Shown: positions 11,961-22,607 of the stretch, piece after piece
Layout of the letters: each line of letters starts with the position of its first letter
How positions within the stretch are numbered: the first letter of the stretch is position 1
Assembly (NCBI RefSeq): GCF_964340395.1
Contig: NC_135562.1
Location: forward strand, 16,937,485 to 17,001,484
Direction of reading: 5' to 3'
DNA: 64,000 bases
From: Glandiceps talaboti
Lineage: Eukaryota; Hemichordata; Enteropneusta; Spengelidae
The notes under the pieces: model-generated
Seen by the model: only the letters and a program-made list of their open reading frames with translations
Told to the model about the DNA's origin: nothing
The model's database searches: none
Position numbers and translations under genes: made by a program

Positions 11961-12254
11961 ACTATAACGTGTAGTATGAGACTCTGAGAGATTGTGAGCT
12001 ACGCTCGTCGACGTCACTCAACCCTCAATGGCCTATACGAAAGCAGGAACTACAAATGAAACTCGATTTGAGATGCTTTAAATCTGTACCCAAGCTTACC
12101 ACCAAGAATAGCAGAAGGGGTTGACCTAACCTATGTACCCAACTAGAATTGTCAATTTTCTATACTGGTTGTAATACATTATATAATATAATCTGTCTGC
12201 CCAGCTTCTACAAACAAGACGAAAAGGACTGGTCTATGAATTCTATATCGCCAC

Positions 12255-12418
12255 ATAATGCACCACAGATGTAGATACCGCACTGGGACTAATTAATTAA
12301 GGGTTCAAAGGTTACCATTCTTCTGTTATAAACAAGTCAATAGGCAGTTACTAGTACATCACAGGCAATCGTTGGGTAGTAACAAAAACCCAGTGTTTCA
12401 GCCAAAAGGGAGGAAAAC
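12255..12418 (+). promoter_or_regulatory. 5' flank of SDR copy 2
   Basis: The block 'ggttcaaaggtta..cttctgtt' through 'gggtagtaacaaaaacccagtgtttcagccaaaaggg' leads directly to the copy-2 ATG. Its last ~35 bp are shared with the flanks of copies 1 and 3 ('tcagccaaaagggaagaaaac'). A further copy of the block, without a gene, lies at about 15610-15775. It is probably the ancestral promoter or 5' untranslated region; no TATA box is obvious. Confidence 0.6.
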
Positions 12419-12734
12419 ATGGAAAGTGGGCGTAAAGTTGCTATAGTAACCGGTGGAACACGGGGAATATTGGATTCGGGATAGCAAAAACGTTGGCAAG
12501 AGATGGATACGATCTCGTGTTGGGATTCAATGCCAACGAAGAGAGGGCCAAAGAATCGCAAAGCCACTTGGAGGACTGAGAAATTCGGAGCCAATGTCGT
12601 AACTGTTAAGGGTGATGTTAGTGAGGAAGACACTGTGACCAGATTATTTGAAGCTGTCGAGGAGAGATTCAACGGTATCTTACATGCATTCATTCATAAT
12701 GCTGGACTGTACGTTGGTTTGACAACAATAAAAC

Positions 12735-12786
12735 AAAAAACAAACAAACAAACAAACAAACAAAACAAAAAACAAAAACAAACAAG
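12735..12786. repeat. (CAAA)n tract at deletion junction
   Basis: The CAAA/CAAAA-rich low-complexity run sits exactly where exon 1 of SDR copy 2 stops matching its paralogues. In copy 1 the corresponding intronic position has (CAA)n. Confidence 0.85.
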
Positions 12787-12917
12787 GAATGTGCACAGAA
12801 AAAAATCAATAGTATGGGTTGTGGGCACAAATGAGAAACAAAAAAGTGTAACGACACGATCACTGTGCCGGTGTTCAGTATTCACCTACATTGGGACTAG
12901 ACCCTCTTCGCAGAAAT

Positions 12918-13050
12918 AGTTAAAACTTGGGTTGTTTTGTATGTACCGATAAGATATCTACTGCATAATATCCATGTATGACCTGATCAATCACATAGGG
13001 CTAACATTTCGTTGATGTGTTAGTGCGATGCTCCGTGTTAATATACGCTA
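12918..13050. mobile_element. MITE-like family B fragment in SDR copy 2 intron
   Basis: The string 'gggttgttttgtatgtacc' through 'cacatagggctaacatttcgttgatgtgttagtgcgatgctc' resembles the palindromic element at about 30812-31056 and, inverted, the segment at 23285-23470. SDR copy 1 lacks it at the same intron position, so it inserted after duplication. Confidence 0.65.
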
Positions 13051-13650
13051 ACAATGAATCACTTAACAGAACATAAAAGCATGCAGTCAACAAAATGTAT
13101 GACTAAGATAAGCGACTTCCTAAACTTGTCTTAATCTGGTTGGCCGAATATTTTGCCCTCACATATGGTCCAACAACTGCTTCTGAACACCTCTGTTAGT
13201 ACAGTGTCTATACACAACATTTTGTGTTTCTGACAACCGGGATTTAATGATAACTTACAAATGACTGTCCAACCAGCATATGGTGATAGTAGGCGGTAAT
13301 TTTTTTCATCTATTAGACTTAAGGTTTCATATGTCACATATCAATGGTGTAGTATTTACCAAATTCCATGAACACAACAATGTTATTCTCTTTCCAGGTA
13401 TTACACTCTTCAGTTGGCACCAAATCGAATCAACGCGAATTGTTTGATTCCTGGGGTTACAAAGACGGAGGCTTGGGGCAATGTGGCACTTGAAATGGTT
13501 GCGGATAAACTCAGTCCGATGAGACAAGTCATTACGCCAGAAGATATTGGAGAGGCTGCTACATTTCTATGTAAACCTAGCTCACGATTCATCACGGGGC
13601 AGACAATTGCCGTAGATGGCGCTGTTAGTCTTAGCGCTGGCGCTCACTAG

Positions 13651-15235
13651 TTGTGCGGAAACAATGATAATCATTAAATATATAATGTTGTCATTCATAG
13701 AGGTAAATTATAAATATATAATGAGCATATTTGATTGAAAAATGCAGGAATATGGAATAAGTTATGCACGGTATGACAAACTCTGACGATAGGCCAACTT
13801 GTGTTCTAGGGCTCTGTAGTAAGTCACACTTGTGGATTTCCGTCCTACCCACTTGGATTTTGTCAGAAAAGTAGATACCTCATTCCATAGTCGTAACATT
13901 TCCGACGTTTACCTGAGGATCTATGCAGCTTGTGTGTATATTTTGACATACATGTAGGTGATGAATGTATATATATTGGTGGTAGCATCTAGCTTTTAAA
14001 TTGTATATGTACGTACATCAGTGTTTTTCAAGGCCTGTAGTAACCCGGTAACATTTACTGGGGTTCCTCGATCAATTTACCATGTGTGGCCATGATCAAA
14101 TTTTAAAGTGAAACAACAGAAAACATACAAAATGCTTTGAAAATGTTGTTTTAATTAAATTAAATAAAGAAGGCAAGCTAGCTTCACATCATAAAATATA
14201 TTCAGTATGATGGTATTTTTGGGGGGAAAACAATGCATAGTCTGATTGCATTTGTTTTTTGCTTTACTGCATGTACTGAGAGTCAGTTGTTTTTATTTTG
14301 ATTCATAACATCCACGTATAACCCTGTGGCAATCAATGTCAAATTACCTGCATCATGCCAAACACATGTTTATGTAGTGTCAGTTGACAACCTGAGATGG
14401 TGCATGGTGTGTGTTTACATGTCAACAATCTTTGATCTGAGTTGGCTTCAAGTTCACATGAGAGTTCAAGTGCCCATATTGCAAGTCGTCTATTACATTT
14501 GATGATATAACTTTGAAATTTGATGAGCTCCCCAGCTTTAAAAACACATATTGGTGCATGTAAACAAGTCCAGGGTGTCTGTAAAGTATATCTTCACTGG
14601 TGTTGCATACTCAAATTTCTCACGACGTTCCGTCACTAGAATAGCAAACTTCCCCATTGAAACATCGCGTAGTATCGTGTGGTTCGTTGTTGAACTCGAT
14701 CGGACAGACTCGCATATTTGAAAGTTATTCCATGACAATGGAGTAATGTTTACTCGAGGCTATGTTCGGACAATGGAAGAGGGCCCATTGCCATTCTGTT
14801 TCTTACTTGTCCGTGCCAATGGTAAGAAACCCTTGAAAAACCCCACCACTGTCTACTCTGAATACCGGCCACGCTAATCGGTCCGATCACTAATATTCAC
14901 ACTGAATAAACCGACCGACCGACTGCTAAAAACATAACAAAATAAATCTAAAGTCAACACAGGAAATTATTATTATTATTATTTATTTATTTATTCATTT
15001 ATTTATTTATTTATTTATTTTTATTTTATTTTATTATTTTTTTTTTTTTTGGGGGGGTGATAAAATGGAATTTTGAGATTTAGATCTCCTGGTAGTGATG
15101 TTTGATTAACTAGTAGTGTAGACAAATGAAGTAGGAGGTGATATTATCATGGGGACAATTAACTATCAAACAATTGGATCCTGTCTCGTTAAAATTTAAT
15201 CCCTGGATTGTTTCATATATAGTAATCTAATCTGT
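13651..15235. other. Intergenic stretch between SDR copy 2 and relic
   Basis: No gene was found. The stretch contains AT-rich sequence, a (TTTA)n/poly-T run at about 14966-15049 followed by poly-G, and nothing with splice-bounded coding potential. Confidence 0.5.
14966..15056. repeat. (ATT)n/(TTTA)n and poly-T/poly-G run
   Basis: This is a low-complexity tract of ATT, then TTTA units, then poly-T and a short G run. It may be the A-tail end of an old minus-strand retroposon, but no body was recognised. Confidence 0.75.
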
Positions 15236-15240
15236 GTACC

Positions 15241-15466
15241 CACAGGGGCGTGTAATATTTCATAGATTGTTGTTTTCCAGGTCTACAGACTAAATATAAC
15301 AACCTTTTTGATTATATATTCCTACATGTAAGGGGAATATTTGTTCGGAGTATAGAGATTGATACATTTGTAGCAGCAAGATTCGTACGATATTTTCCTA
15401 AGAAAACGGCATTCTAAGCAATAAGAAAACAACAATCTATGAAATATGGCACGCCCCTGTGTGTGT
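15241..15466. mobile_element. Palindromic MITE, family A copy 1
   Basis: The ends pair as 'acaggggcgtgtaatatttcatagattgttgttttcc' versus 'aacaacaatctatgaaatatggcacgcccctgt'. Internal sequence 'cctacatgtaaggggaatatttgttcgg' and 'tagcagcaagattcgtacgatattttcc' recurs in the copies at about 19448-19645 and 31562-31795. It is about 226 bp, non-coding and able to fold. The presumed class is a non-autonomous DNA transposon. Confidence 0.8.
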
Positions 15467-15612
15467 ACGTACCTAGCTCCTAGGAACAAGACAAAGGGGT
15501 TGGCAAATAGTATATAGATTGTTACTAGTCCTGCTTGCAGACGATGCACGGGTCTATAGATTACTGACAATGGACGACTTACTCTGCATACAAGCAGGAC
15601 CATTATCATTAC

Positions 15613-15785
15613 ATAATGCACCATTGACATAGATCAGTAGATACCGAACTGCGACAAACTTATAAACACTAAAGGTTCAAAGGTTATCTTTCTTCTGTTG
15701 TAAACAAATTATGGGGGGGGGGGGGGTCAGTTACATCACAGTTAATCGGTGGGTAGTAAAAAATCAGTGTTTCGGCTAGACTTAA
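15613..15785 (+). pseudogene. Promoter-only relic of a fifth SDR copy
   Basis: The run 'ttacataatgcacca', 'gtagataccg', 'aaaggttcaaaggtta', 'ttcttctgtt', 'cagttacatcacag', 'gggtagtaa' and 'tcagtgtttcggct' matches the flank of SDR copy 2 (12255-12405) in the same order. No exon follows; the similarity ends just before the expected ATG, and an unrelated inverted-repeat element starts at 15855. The relic shows that a further SDR unit was duplicated here and lost its body. Confidence 0.65.
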
Positions 15786-15854
15786 GATACGCCCGGGAAG
15801 ATACGTTATGTTGTTCAGTCCTATCAGGCTTTTAAAGTTAACCACGACTGTACT

Positions 15855-17751
15855 AAGGGGTAGACCATTCGATATCCTGGGGGGGGGGGGAGCTTGGAAG
15901 ATTGGTGGAGAGTCATTTTTTTCCCCACCTGCTTGCCTGAGAATTATTTTTTTTCTCCTTCACTTATGCTGGCAACTGTTTTTTTCTTTGCTTCTTTGAG
16001 ATATTCGGATTTCTTTTACGTCAATGTTGAACACCTACTTTTGTTGCCACAATTTTCTGTTTGGTTTTCGCACAGGGTAATACAGAGAGTAAAGATGCTG
16101 TTCTATCACACAGATTTTATTTAGAAAACTACATATTTCATACATGTTTGATTTTCAATTAAATAAACATCATTGACAGTTTTTATGCCATGGTATGATG
16201 ACACACTGAAAATGCAAATCGGAAACTTGATTGGTGAGCTCAAACATTCAGATAGACCGGTCAGTTTCTCCAGCTTGGGGGGATGGGAGGGAGGGGGATG
16301 TCAGTGTGTTTTTTCCATTGGGCCGGCAAAAAGTCACTGACCCCCGTGAATAAAGCTTCATAGCATCTGACAGACTTCTAAAGGCAATGTTTAGGCTATT
16401 CACAGACACTTCCAGACAATAATTTGCAAGCTTTACAAGACAGCTCTAACATGTAAAAAGCAACTACATAAGGTTGAAACATTTTTTAAATAAAGTTTCA
16501 TAGCATCTTGACAGTAAGAGGTGGAGGAAAGAACTTTGATTTGAAACTGGAACATGTCTACCTCTTATGGAGGAGGGGGTTCTCCCCCTAGAAGCCCTGG
16601 GGGATTTTTACTCTTAAAGCCAATTTTCAGGCTATTAACAGACACTTTCAGATAATAATTTGCAAGCTTTACAAGACAGCTCTAACAACTGTAAAAAGCA
16701 ACTACACATGGTTGAAACATTTTTGAAATAAAGTTTCATAGCATCTTGACAGTAAGAGTGGAGGGAAGAACTTTGATTTGAGGCTTGGACATGTCTACCT
16801 CTCATGGGGGGTCCCAGGGGGTCTCCCCTAGAAGCTTTTGAAGTTTTTTCCAATTTTGGTGAATCTTATTGTTGGCAGATCTGCAGTTTTTCTTTCTATT
16901 TAGGCAATTTTTAGGTTATTCATAGCCTCTGAGATATATATTGCCAAGCTTCGAAAAGCTAAAGTAAATATAACTTTTTAAATAAGTTTTTCATGTTATA
17001 AAAGTGGGCCTGTAACATTGGTATAGGGGCATTGCATGTATAGTAAAGTTACTGATGTGTTAGAGTACTTTAGGAGGTCATACCTAGTGTACAATAGAAA
17101 CTTGAATTTGAGTTGTAGTGTCGATACATGTAGTGTCCGAAATAGGAAGTATATTCAGCCCTTCTGACAAATTCATACTGAAGAGACTAGAACAATTTAG
17201 ATTAAGTTCTTTTATAAACTATCTAACAGTATGAAGATTACGATAACAAAACCTTCAAGTTCACTTTTGCCCCAAAGTGCAAAACAAGTGAAGCACTGAT
17301 TGTGAAACAGCCAAACACTTACATGGCATGTTCAGTAACTAGTATGGTGGCTAGGTAATACATGTATTATATGTATTATTTTATGTATAGTTATGCTTGA
17401 ACCCTTACATGAAGTAATATTTAAACAATTTATGAAAGAAACAGAGACAAGAACAAATATATATATGTACCACAGGCTAACGAAACTGACTGGTCCTTGA
17501 CATGTGTTTGAAAAGGTTTGTCATGATTTGACAAGTGTCCTGGTTGGAGAGGTACGAGCAGGTTGAACAGTATACTCGTACCTGTGCATCATTTCCCTGC
17601 CAAGACATTTTTTCTAGCAGCAGTGGTCCATCTTTTTTTCCCATCACCCACTCATATCCGGATTTTTCTTCAAGCAAATCCATTTGGCATATTGTTTTTC
17701 CCGAAATCTTCCAAGCCTCCCCTCCCAGGATATCAAATGGTCCACCCCTAA
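15855..17751. mobile_element. 1.9-kb inverted-repeat DNA element
   Basis: The left end 'aggggtagaccattcgatatcctgg' is mirrored by the right end 'ccaggatatcaaatggtccacccct'. Homology continues inward through 'gcttggaagatt'. The interior holds a tandem duplication (16345-16850) and no recognisable transposase. The outermost bases could not be fixed; a TA target site is possible. It is interpreted as a non-autonomous DNA transposon of unassigned superfamily. Confidence 0.7.
16345..16850. repeat. ~250-bp tandem duplication inside the DNA element
   Basis: Two head-to-tail copies share 'ataatttgcaagctttacaagacagctctaac', 'gtttcatagcatcttgacagtaagag' and 'gaacatgtctacctct..atgg' in the same order. 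They differ at many sites, so the duplication is not recent. Each copy ends in a G-rich 'gggg.ctccccctagaagc' stretch. Confidence 0.8.
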
Positions 17752-18779
17752 TTATATAATCTACCCCAATTCCCCACATCAGCAACCAGACTGGGTTGCA
17801 GCCAATCAAATATCGTTATGTTCTAATAGGCGTCAAACTGACCATGATGTCAACCTTTCAGTGCTGATTTATGGGAGCAGCCACCTAGTCAGTTTTACCT
17901 TCAATAGTAAACATAATTTTCCTGGCCAAAGTCTAGTATACTATCAAGTACAAACAATTAAGAAGTATCACCATAACAACAATCATTCTTGACATCAGAA
18001 GCAGAAACTATTCTACATGGCTATTTGATTTTTAGCACAACTGAACTGGTAAGGTTCAGCCAATTTTACGAAGTGGGTGAGTGCGGTACTCTGATCTGAA
18101 CACAGTTCACAAAGTATAGTGTCCCACCAATAAAATCCTTAGTAACAGATGCAGAAAAACCTCAATGTCGCTGACGTTTAATTCATGATGTTACTTCTAA
18201 AAATGTTGTAGACAAGGCAAGAATATATTCTTGTGCAACTTTCGTATTAACAACATATCATTCCAGTGCAATAACAATGATTTTGTTAAGACATGGAATG
18301 AGAACCACAATCCTTCCTACCACCATATAGTGGTAACTGTTACAGTGTATCCCAGTTTCCTATGTGTGAGCACAGACAAGCTTTCTTGTCTGGGGTGTGA
18401 GCTAGGAGGCATCATTTTGGCAAGTACCTCATTCGCCCCTGTGTTAGATCTCGCATCCCTATAACCATAACCATATTGGAGTCATAATATTACAAATTAT
18501 GTAGCCATGATTCTTGTGATCATTTGCCCATGTGTTCAATTATAGTCAAATTTTTCTAGCTGCATGAACAGCAAAATACAGATGTGCTACAACGCCATTG
18601 GCGCTATATTTTAATCTACAGAATGACCTCTGTTTGAACTTCTAATCACAAGTTCAATAAAGTCCGTTGATCTAGCAGGCATATAGAATAGTACAGACGA
18701 TGAGTGCTGGCTGATAGTGTGGCACGAATGTTAGTATCTTACAGACTTACAGACTGTTTCAGCCAAAAGGGAAGAAAAC
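17752..18779. other. Intergenic stretch before SDR copy 3
   Basis: No gene could be supported. The final 35 bp ('gactgtttcagccaaaagggaagaaaac') match the 5' flanks of the other SDR copies. Confidence 0.5.
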
Positions 18780-20678
18780 ATGGAAAGTGAGCGTAAAGTT
18801 GCTATAGTAACTGGTGGAACACGGGGAATTGGATTCGGGATAGCAAAAACGTTGGCAAGAGATGGATACGATCTAGTGTTGGGATTCAATGCCAACGAAG
18901 AGAGGGCCAAAGAATCGCAAAGCCACTTGGAGGAGAAATTCGGAGCCAAGGTCGTAACTGTTAAGGGTGATGTTGGTGAGGAAGACACTGTGACCAGATT
19001 ATTTGAAGCTGTCGAGGAGAGATTCAACGGTATCTTACATGTATTGGTTCATAATGCTGGATTGTTCGTTGATATCAATCGAACATCGACTACTCCAACG
19101 TCTGAATCAGCGCAATTAGCAGCAGGAGAAAATGGGAATGGTCTGATTGGTAGTTTTGCACAAATGGATTACTATCAAAGAGTCTACCCCAAGTGTCTGG
19201 TAAGGTGTGTTGAGAAAGGTTTGCCGTACATGGAGAAAGCTGGAGAAGGGCATATTGTCACTATATCGAGCCCCGGATGTAATGCTACACAACCCCCTCG
19301 TTTGATGTATCTGAATCCTGGTCAGGCCAAGACAGTTGTTGAGTACCTCACCAGGTAATGACACTCTCGTGTTCTTTCCCTGCAATCACAGTGTGTACAA
19401 TCAAATCATTACGTGAAACATTAGATATTCCTCCCATGTGTCTCGCAGGAGTAAACCAAAGGGTTCCGCAGTATTTCTTAGATTGATAACCTGAATATAT
19501 TTCCCCTAGCTCTATGGAAAGAACACCAGTGAAAGTTTGTCATATCTTCTAGTATAGAGCATATGTTGATATATTTGTTGTAGCAGGATTCGTGTGATAT
19601 TTTCCTTAGGAAAACAATAATCTAAGCAATAAAGCGTGTCCCTGTGGAATAAACCACCAACATTATTCATATCAAAGTCGTCCTGCTTAAAGACGAAGCT
19701 CAGACCACTAGAAGAAGTAATTACGGGCCTTGTTTTCATGCCAATTTTCAGTCTCCACTAAAAACATATATATAAGTAAAACTAACACAATACTATATGT
19801 GGTAGGCACATATGTGAACTCAAAGAATAATGGCATGACTCGACTACTGCGCAGTGTGCACTTCTTAGCCGTATTGATTACTGTTTATAGAAGGATGAGA
19901 AGTTTACAGAAGTCTACGTAAAAGTTGTCTTGAATCCATGAGGATGGGGTTTTTGAATTCGTTATTTCCCAGATGTGCTAACATAAAATGGTGGTAGTTA
20001 GTCTCGGTTACCCAAACTCTCGCCACTGGGTGCTCTGCCTACGAGAAAATGAACTCGCCCGCGCAGGAAGTAGCCTCTGGTACAGTGCATCATGGGGAGT
20101 ACTTCACGTCCAACATTGCAGGCTGAACGATTTGGGTACCTTCGCTACAGATCATCACTGCTCAAGCGACTAATACATATTAATTTCAACAAACAGACAT
20201 CGTAAGCCCATTCTTTATTCTTGGAAGAAATGTACAGTGTGACTTCCGTCGTGGGGTAGTTGGAACGTGGTTTCTCATACTCTCGTTTGGGGTGGTCTCG
20301 TAGGCAGAACCCCAGCGGCGAGAGTCTGGGTAACCGAGACAAAGTTGTAGGCGGTAATTTTTTTTATCATATGTCTGCATTATTTACTGCATTAACACAA
20401 GAATGTTGTTGTGATCTTTTATAAGGTATTACGCTCTTCAATTGGCACCAAGTCGAATCAACGTGAATTGTTTGATTCCTGGGTTTACAAAGACGGAGGT
20501 TTGGGGCAACATGGCACTTGAAATGCTTGCGGGTAAATACAGTCCGATGGGAGAAGTCATTACGCCAGAAGATATCGGAGAGGCGGCTGCATTTCTATGT
20601 AAACCTAGCTCACGATTCATCACGGGGCAGATAATTTCCGTAGATGGTGCTCTTAGTCTTAGAGCAGGCCCTCACTAG
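18780..20678 (+). CDS. Short-chain dehydrogenase/reductase, copy 3 (2 exons)
   Basis: Exon 1 is 18780-19354 and exon 2 is 20426-20678; donor CCAG|GTAATG and acceptor TATAAG|G again split Arg as AG|G. The joined frame is 828 nt, 275 residues. It is nearly identical to copy 1 except for a three-residue longer loop after HNAGL (FVDINRTSTTPTSES). Motifs are TGGTRGIG, HNAG, TISSPGCN, Tyr-x6-Lys (YLNPGQAK), RFITGQ and VDGA. It is predicted to be a soluble NAD(P)(H)-dependent oxidoreductase of unknown substrate. The intron (1071 bp) has gained two MITE-like insertions that copy 1 lacks. The acceptor tract is weaker than in copy 1 because it ends in AAG instead of CAG. Confidence 0.88.
19448..19655. 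mobile_element. MITE family A copy 2, in SDR copy 3 intron
   Basis: Shared phrases are 'gtagcaggattcgtgtgatattttccttaggaaaacaataatctaagcaataaagcgtgtccctgtgg' in pieces with the copy at 15241-15466. The left half is degraded. Immediately after it the intron resumes homology with copy 1 ('attcatatcaaagt.gtcctgct'), which marks an insertion boundary near 19655. Confidence 0.65.
19995..20342. mobile_element. Inverted-repeat MITE-like element in SDR copy 3 intron
   Basis: The left arm 'gtctcggttacccaaactctcgcc' through 'tctgcctacgaga' is mirrored by 'tctcgtaggcagaa' through 'ggcgagagtctgggtaaccgagac'. The insertion lies just before 'gtaggcggtaattttt', a block conserved in the introns of copies 1 and 2. 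It is about 340 bp and non-coding. Confidence 0.75.
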
Positions 20679-20999
20679 TTGTAGGGAAACCACGTGCGAT
20701 AATCGTTAAATCTGATGTTACGTCATTCATAGAGATACATGTATGCCTCATCAGAAGACATTACATGTACTTTCATTGGAGGACACTTAAAAATAATCTA
20801 GATGAAAGTTGTACTACATTTAGGAACAGAATACAGTCAGTGTGTGTTCGAAGATCCCACTTTCAGGACTTATGAAACAAGATAAACAGAACCCTCAACC
20901 CTTCAAAGACTGGCACCCTAGGGTGAAATTATATTTATCAACTAAAAAAATTCAACAGAAACCATAAACATGAATACAGAAACGTTTTTCAGGCCTAAA

Positions 21000-21285
21000 A
21001 GGGGTTTGGTTCTGGTTACCCGACCCCACCTAGTTTTTCACTGTCGACCCTAAACTTTTATTTTGACATACTCGAGAAGGAAGTAATAATATCGCGAAAA
21101 TTGTGACGTCTGGCGAGAAATAGTGAATGCGGAAACTAACATCAACTTGAAAAGACAGTATTAAACTGTTCTCCCAATCTGTAATGGCTGTACATCTGAT
21201 GGAAAGAAACCAATAACACAAAGACCATATGGAAAACAACGGACAACATAACGACCTGAACTAGACAATCACATATGAATAAGAA
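21000..21285. repeat. Dispersed repeat E, copy 1
   Basis: About 280 bp ('ggttacccgaccccacctag', 'cccaatctgtaatggctgtacatctgat', 'aaaccaataacacaaagacc') match 39838-40115 in order and orientation. It could be a SINE or LINE fragment; I see no clear polymerase III boxes. Confidence 0.75.
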
Positions 21286-21777
21286 AATAGCGGCAATCAC
21301 AACTGTATTTGGATAATGCTGTGGGCATGGTCGTGTTACTAGGCATATTGCTATGGCCAGTTTTGTCAAAAACATAACATAACCTGACTTACACTGACAG
21401 CCTCACATAAGGGTAAAACCAAAGGTTTTTGGTCCTATAAACATTGTTAGAATGCGAAATGCTGATATATTGCACATGATGTACACCTTAATTGGGAACT
21501 TGCAATCCAGACGCAAAGGATTATGGCATTCTCTGTGGTTATCGTAATACCTAATCTGGAGCCACTGATAAAACTATGGGTAACTATGAATTGATCATTC
21601 GTGGTTGCAAACAATGCAACAGTATTGTTTAGAGTACCGATTCATTAGAATGTATTATCACATTTCCCATGATGCAACATTCAACATGGCGGGTTTGCAA
21701 GTTCCCTATCATATAGTATCAATTAATTATATGAATCTATAAAATTTCAAGTTCGGCAACAGGGGACCCAAGTGGAT

Positions 21778-22607
21778 ATGGACGTACGCTTGAACCGAAA
21801 TACGATGTTGTTACAGGTGGTACTCGGGGCATCGGATTTGGAATGGCTCAGAAACTTGCCGCTGATGAATTCAACCTGATACTGGGCTATAACGCTAATG
21901 ATGACGCTGCTCTGGCAAGTAAGGCCAACTTGGAGTCACGTTACGGTGTACAAATATACACTGTAAAGGGTGACGTGGCGGAAGAGGCGACGATTACTGC
22001 CATCTTCGAATGTGTGGAAAAGCATTTTGGAGGCAAGTTACACGCATTTGTTCACAATGCTGGTCTTTATCTCGGTTTCACTACCAAACCAGAGAGCGAC
22101 CAAGCCAAGAAAGCTGCTGGGTATCCCACTGGTCATCTCGATGGCAACTTTGCACAGTGGGACTACTACCAAAACGTCTATCCGAAATGTTTTCTGAAAT
22201 GCGTTGCAAAATGCATGGAATATATGGAAGACGGGAAAGGCCGTATCGTTGCTATCTCTACTCCAGGTTGCAACGTGTGTCAGACACCTCGCCCAGGGTC
22301 CTTTATCACGGGACAGGCGAAGGCTTCAATGGAGTTCTTCGTCCGGTACATGGCGCTAAGACTGGCGGAAAGACGAATATCCGTCAACTGCGTTATTCCA
22401 GGTTATGTGAAAACCGACGCCTGGGAGGCTCTACGCCAGTCGGAGAAATCAACGGACCCAGATGACGTAGCTATTAAACGTACACCTATGAAAATGTGGG
22501 GTGACCCTAGCGATATTGGCGAAGCTGTCGCCTTTCTTTGTTCTCCAAAAGCTTCCTTTATCACCGGAACAGCTCTACCAGTAGACGGCGGTCTGCATCT
22601 GAAATAA
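21778..22607 (+). CDS. Divergent SDR, copy 4 (intronless; 5' end uncertain)
   Basis: An open frame with SDR features runs to TAA at 22605-22607. It reads TGGTRGIGFG (from about 21813), HNAGLYLG, a DYYQNVYPKC helix, AISTPGCN, ITGQAK, PGYVKTDAW, DIGEAVAFL and SFITGTALPVDGG. The first ATG in this frame, 21843, lies inside the cofactor motif, so it cannot be the true start. An ATG at 21778 aligns with the paralogues' start but is one base out of frame (expected 'RK' codons near 21796-21800). Either a 1-nt deletion or error, or an undetected upstream exon, explains this. There is no intron where copies 1-3 have one. The residue aligned to the active-site Tyr is Ser. The function may be lost or non-catalytic; an active role is not excluded. 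Confidence 0.72.

Larger units (their letters stand above)
12419..13650 (+). pseudogene. SDR copy 2, broken
   Basis: This copy is homologous to SDR copies 1 and 3. Exon 1 starts with an intact ATG at 12419 but has a 2-nt insertion in the cofactor loop codons ('ggggaatattggattc', about 12470), which brings an in-frame stop. A 4-nt insertion near 12577 ('ggaggactgagaaa') restores the frame. After codons for NAGLYVGLTT the rest of exon 1, including the catalytic Ser-Tyr-Lys region (about 95 codons), is missing; sequence runs straight into (CAAA)n from about 12730. Exon 2 (13398-13650) is intact, with a good acceptor and normal stop. It cannot make a working enzyme. The conserved exon 2 suggests recent decay. 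Confidence 0.88.

Noticed and set aside
21490-21715. Another inverted-repeat element before SDR copy 4
   Set aside because: Only 'gggaacttgcaa' and its complement pair well; the rest of the arms do not align enough to call an element.
8134-22607. Recent bacterial contamination or transfer for the SDR genes
   Set aside because: Copies 1-3 have GT/AG introns and are embedded among eukaryotic repeats; an ancient transfer remains possible but cannot be shown here.
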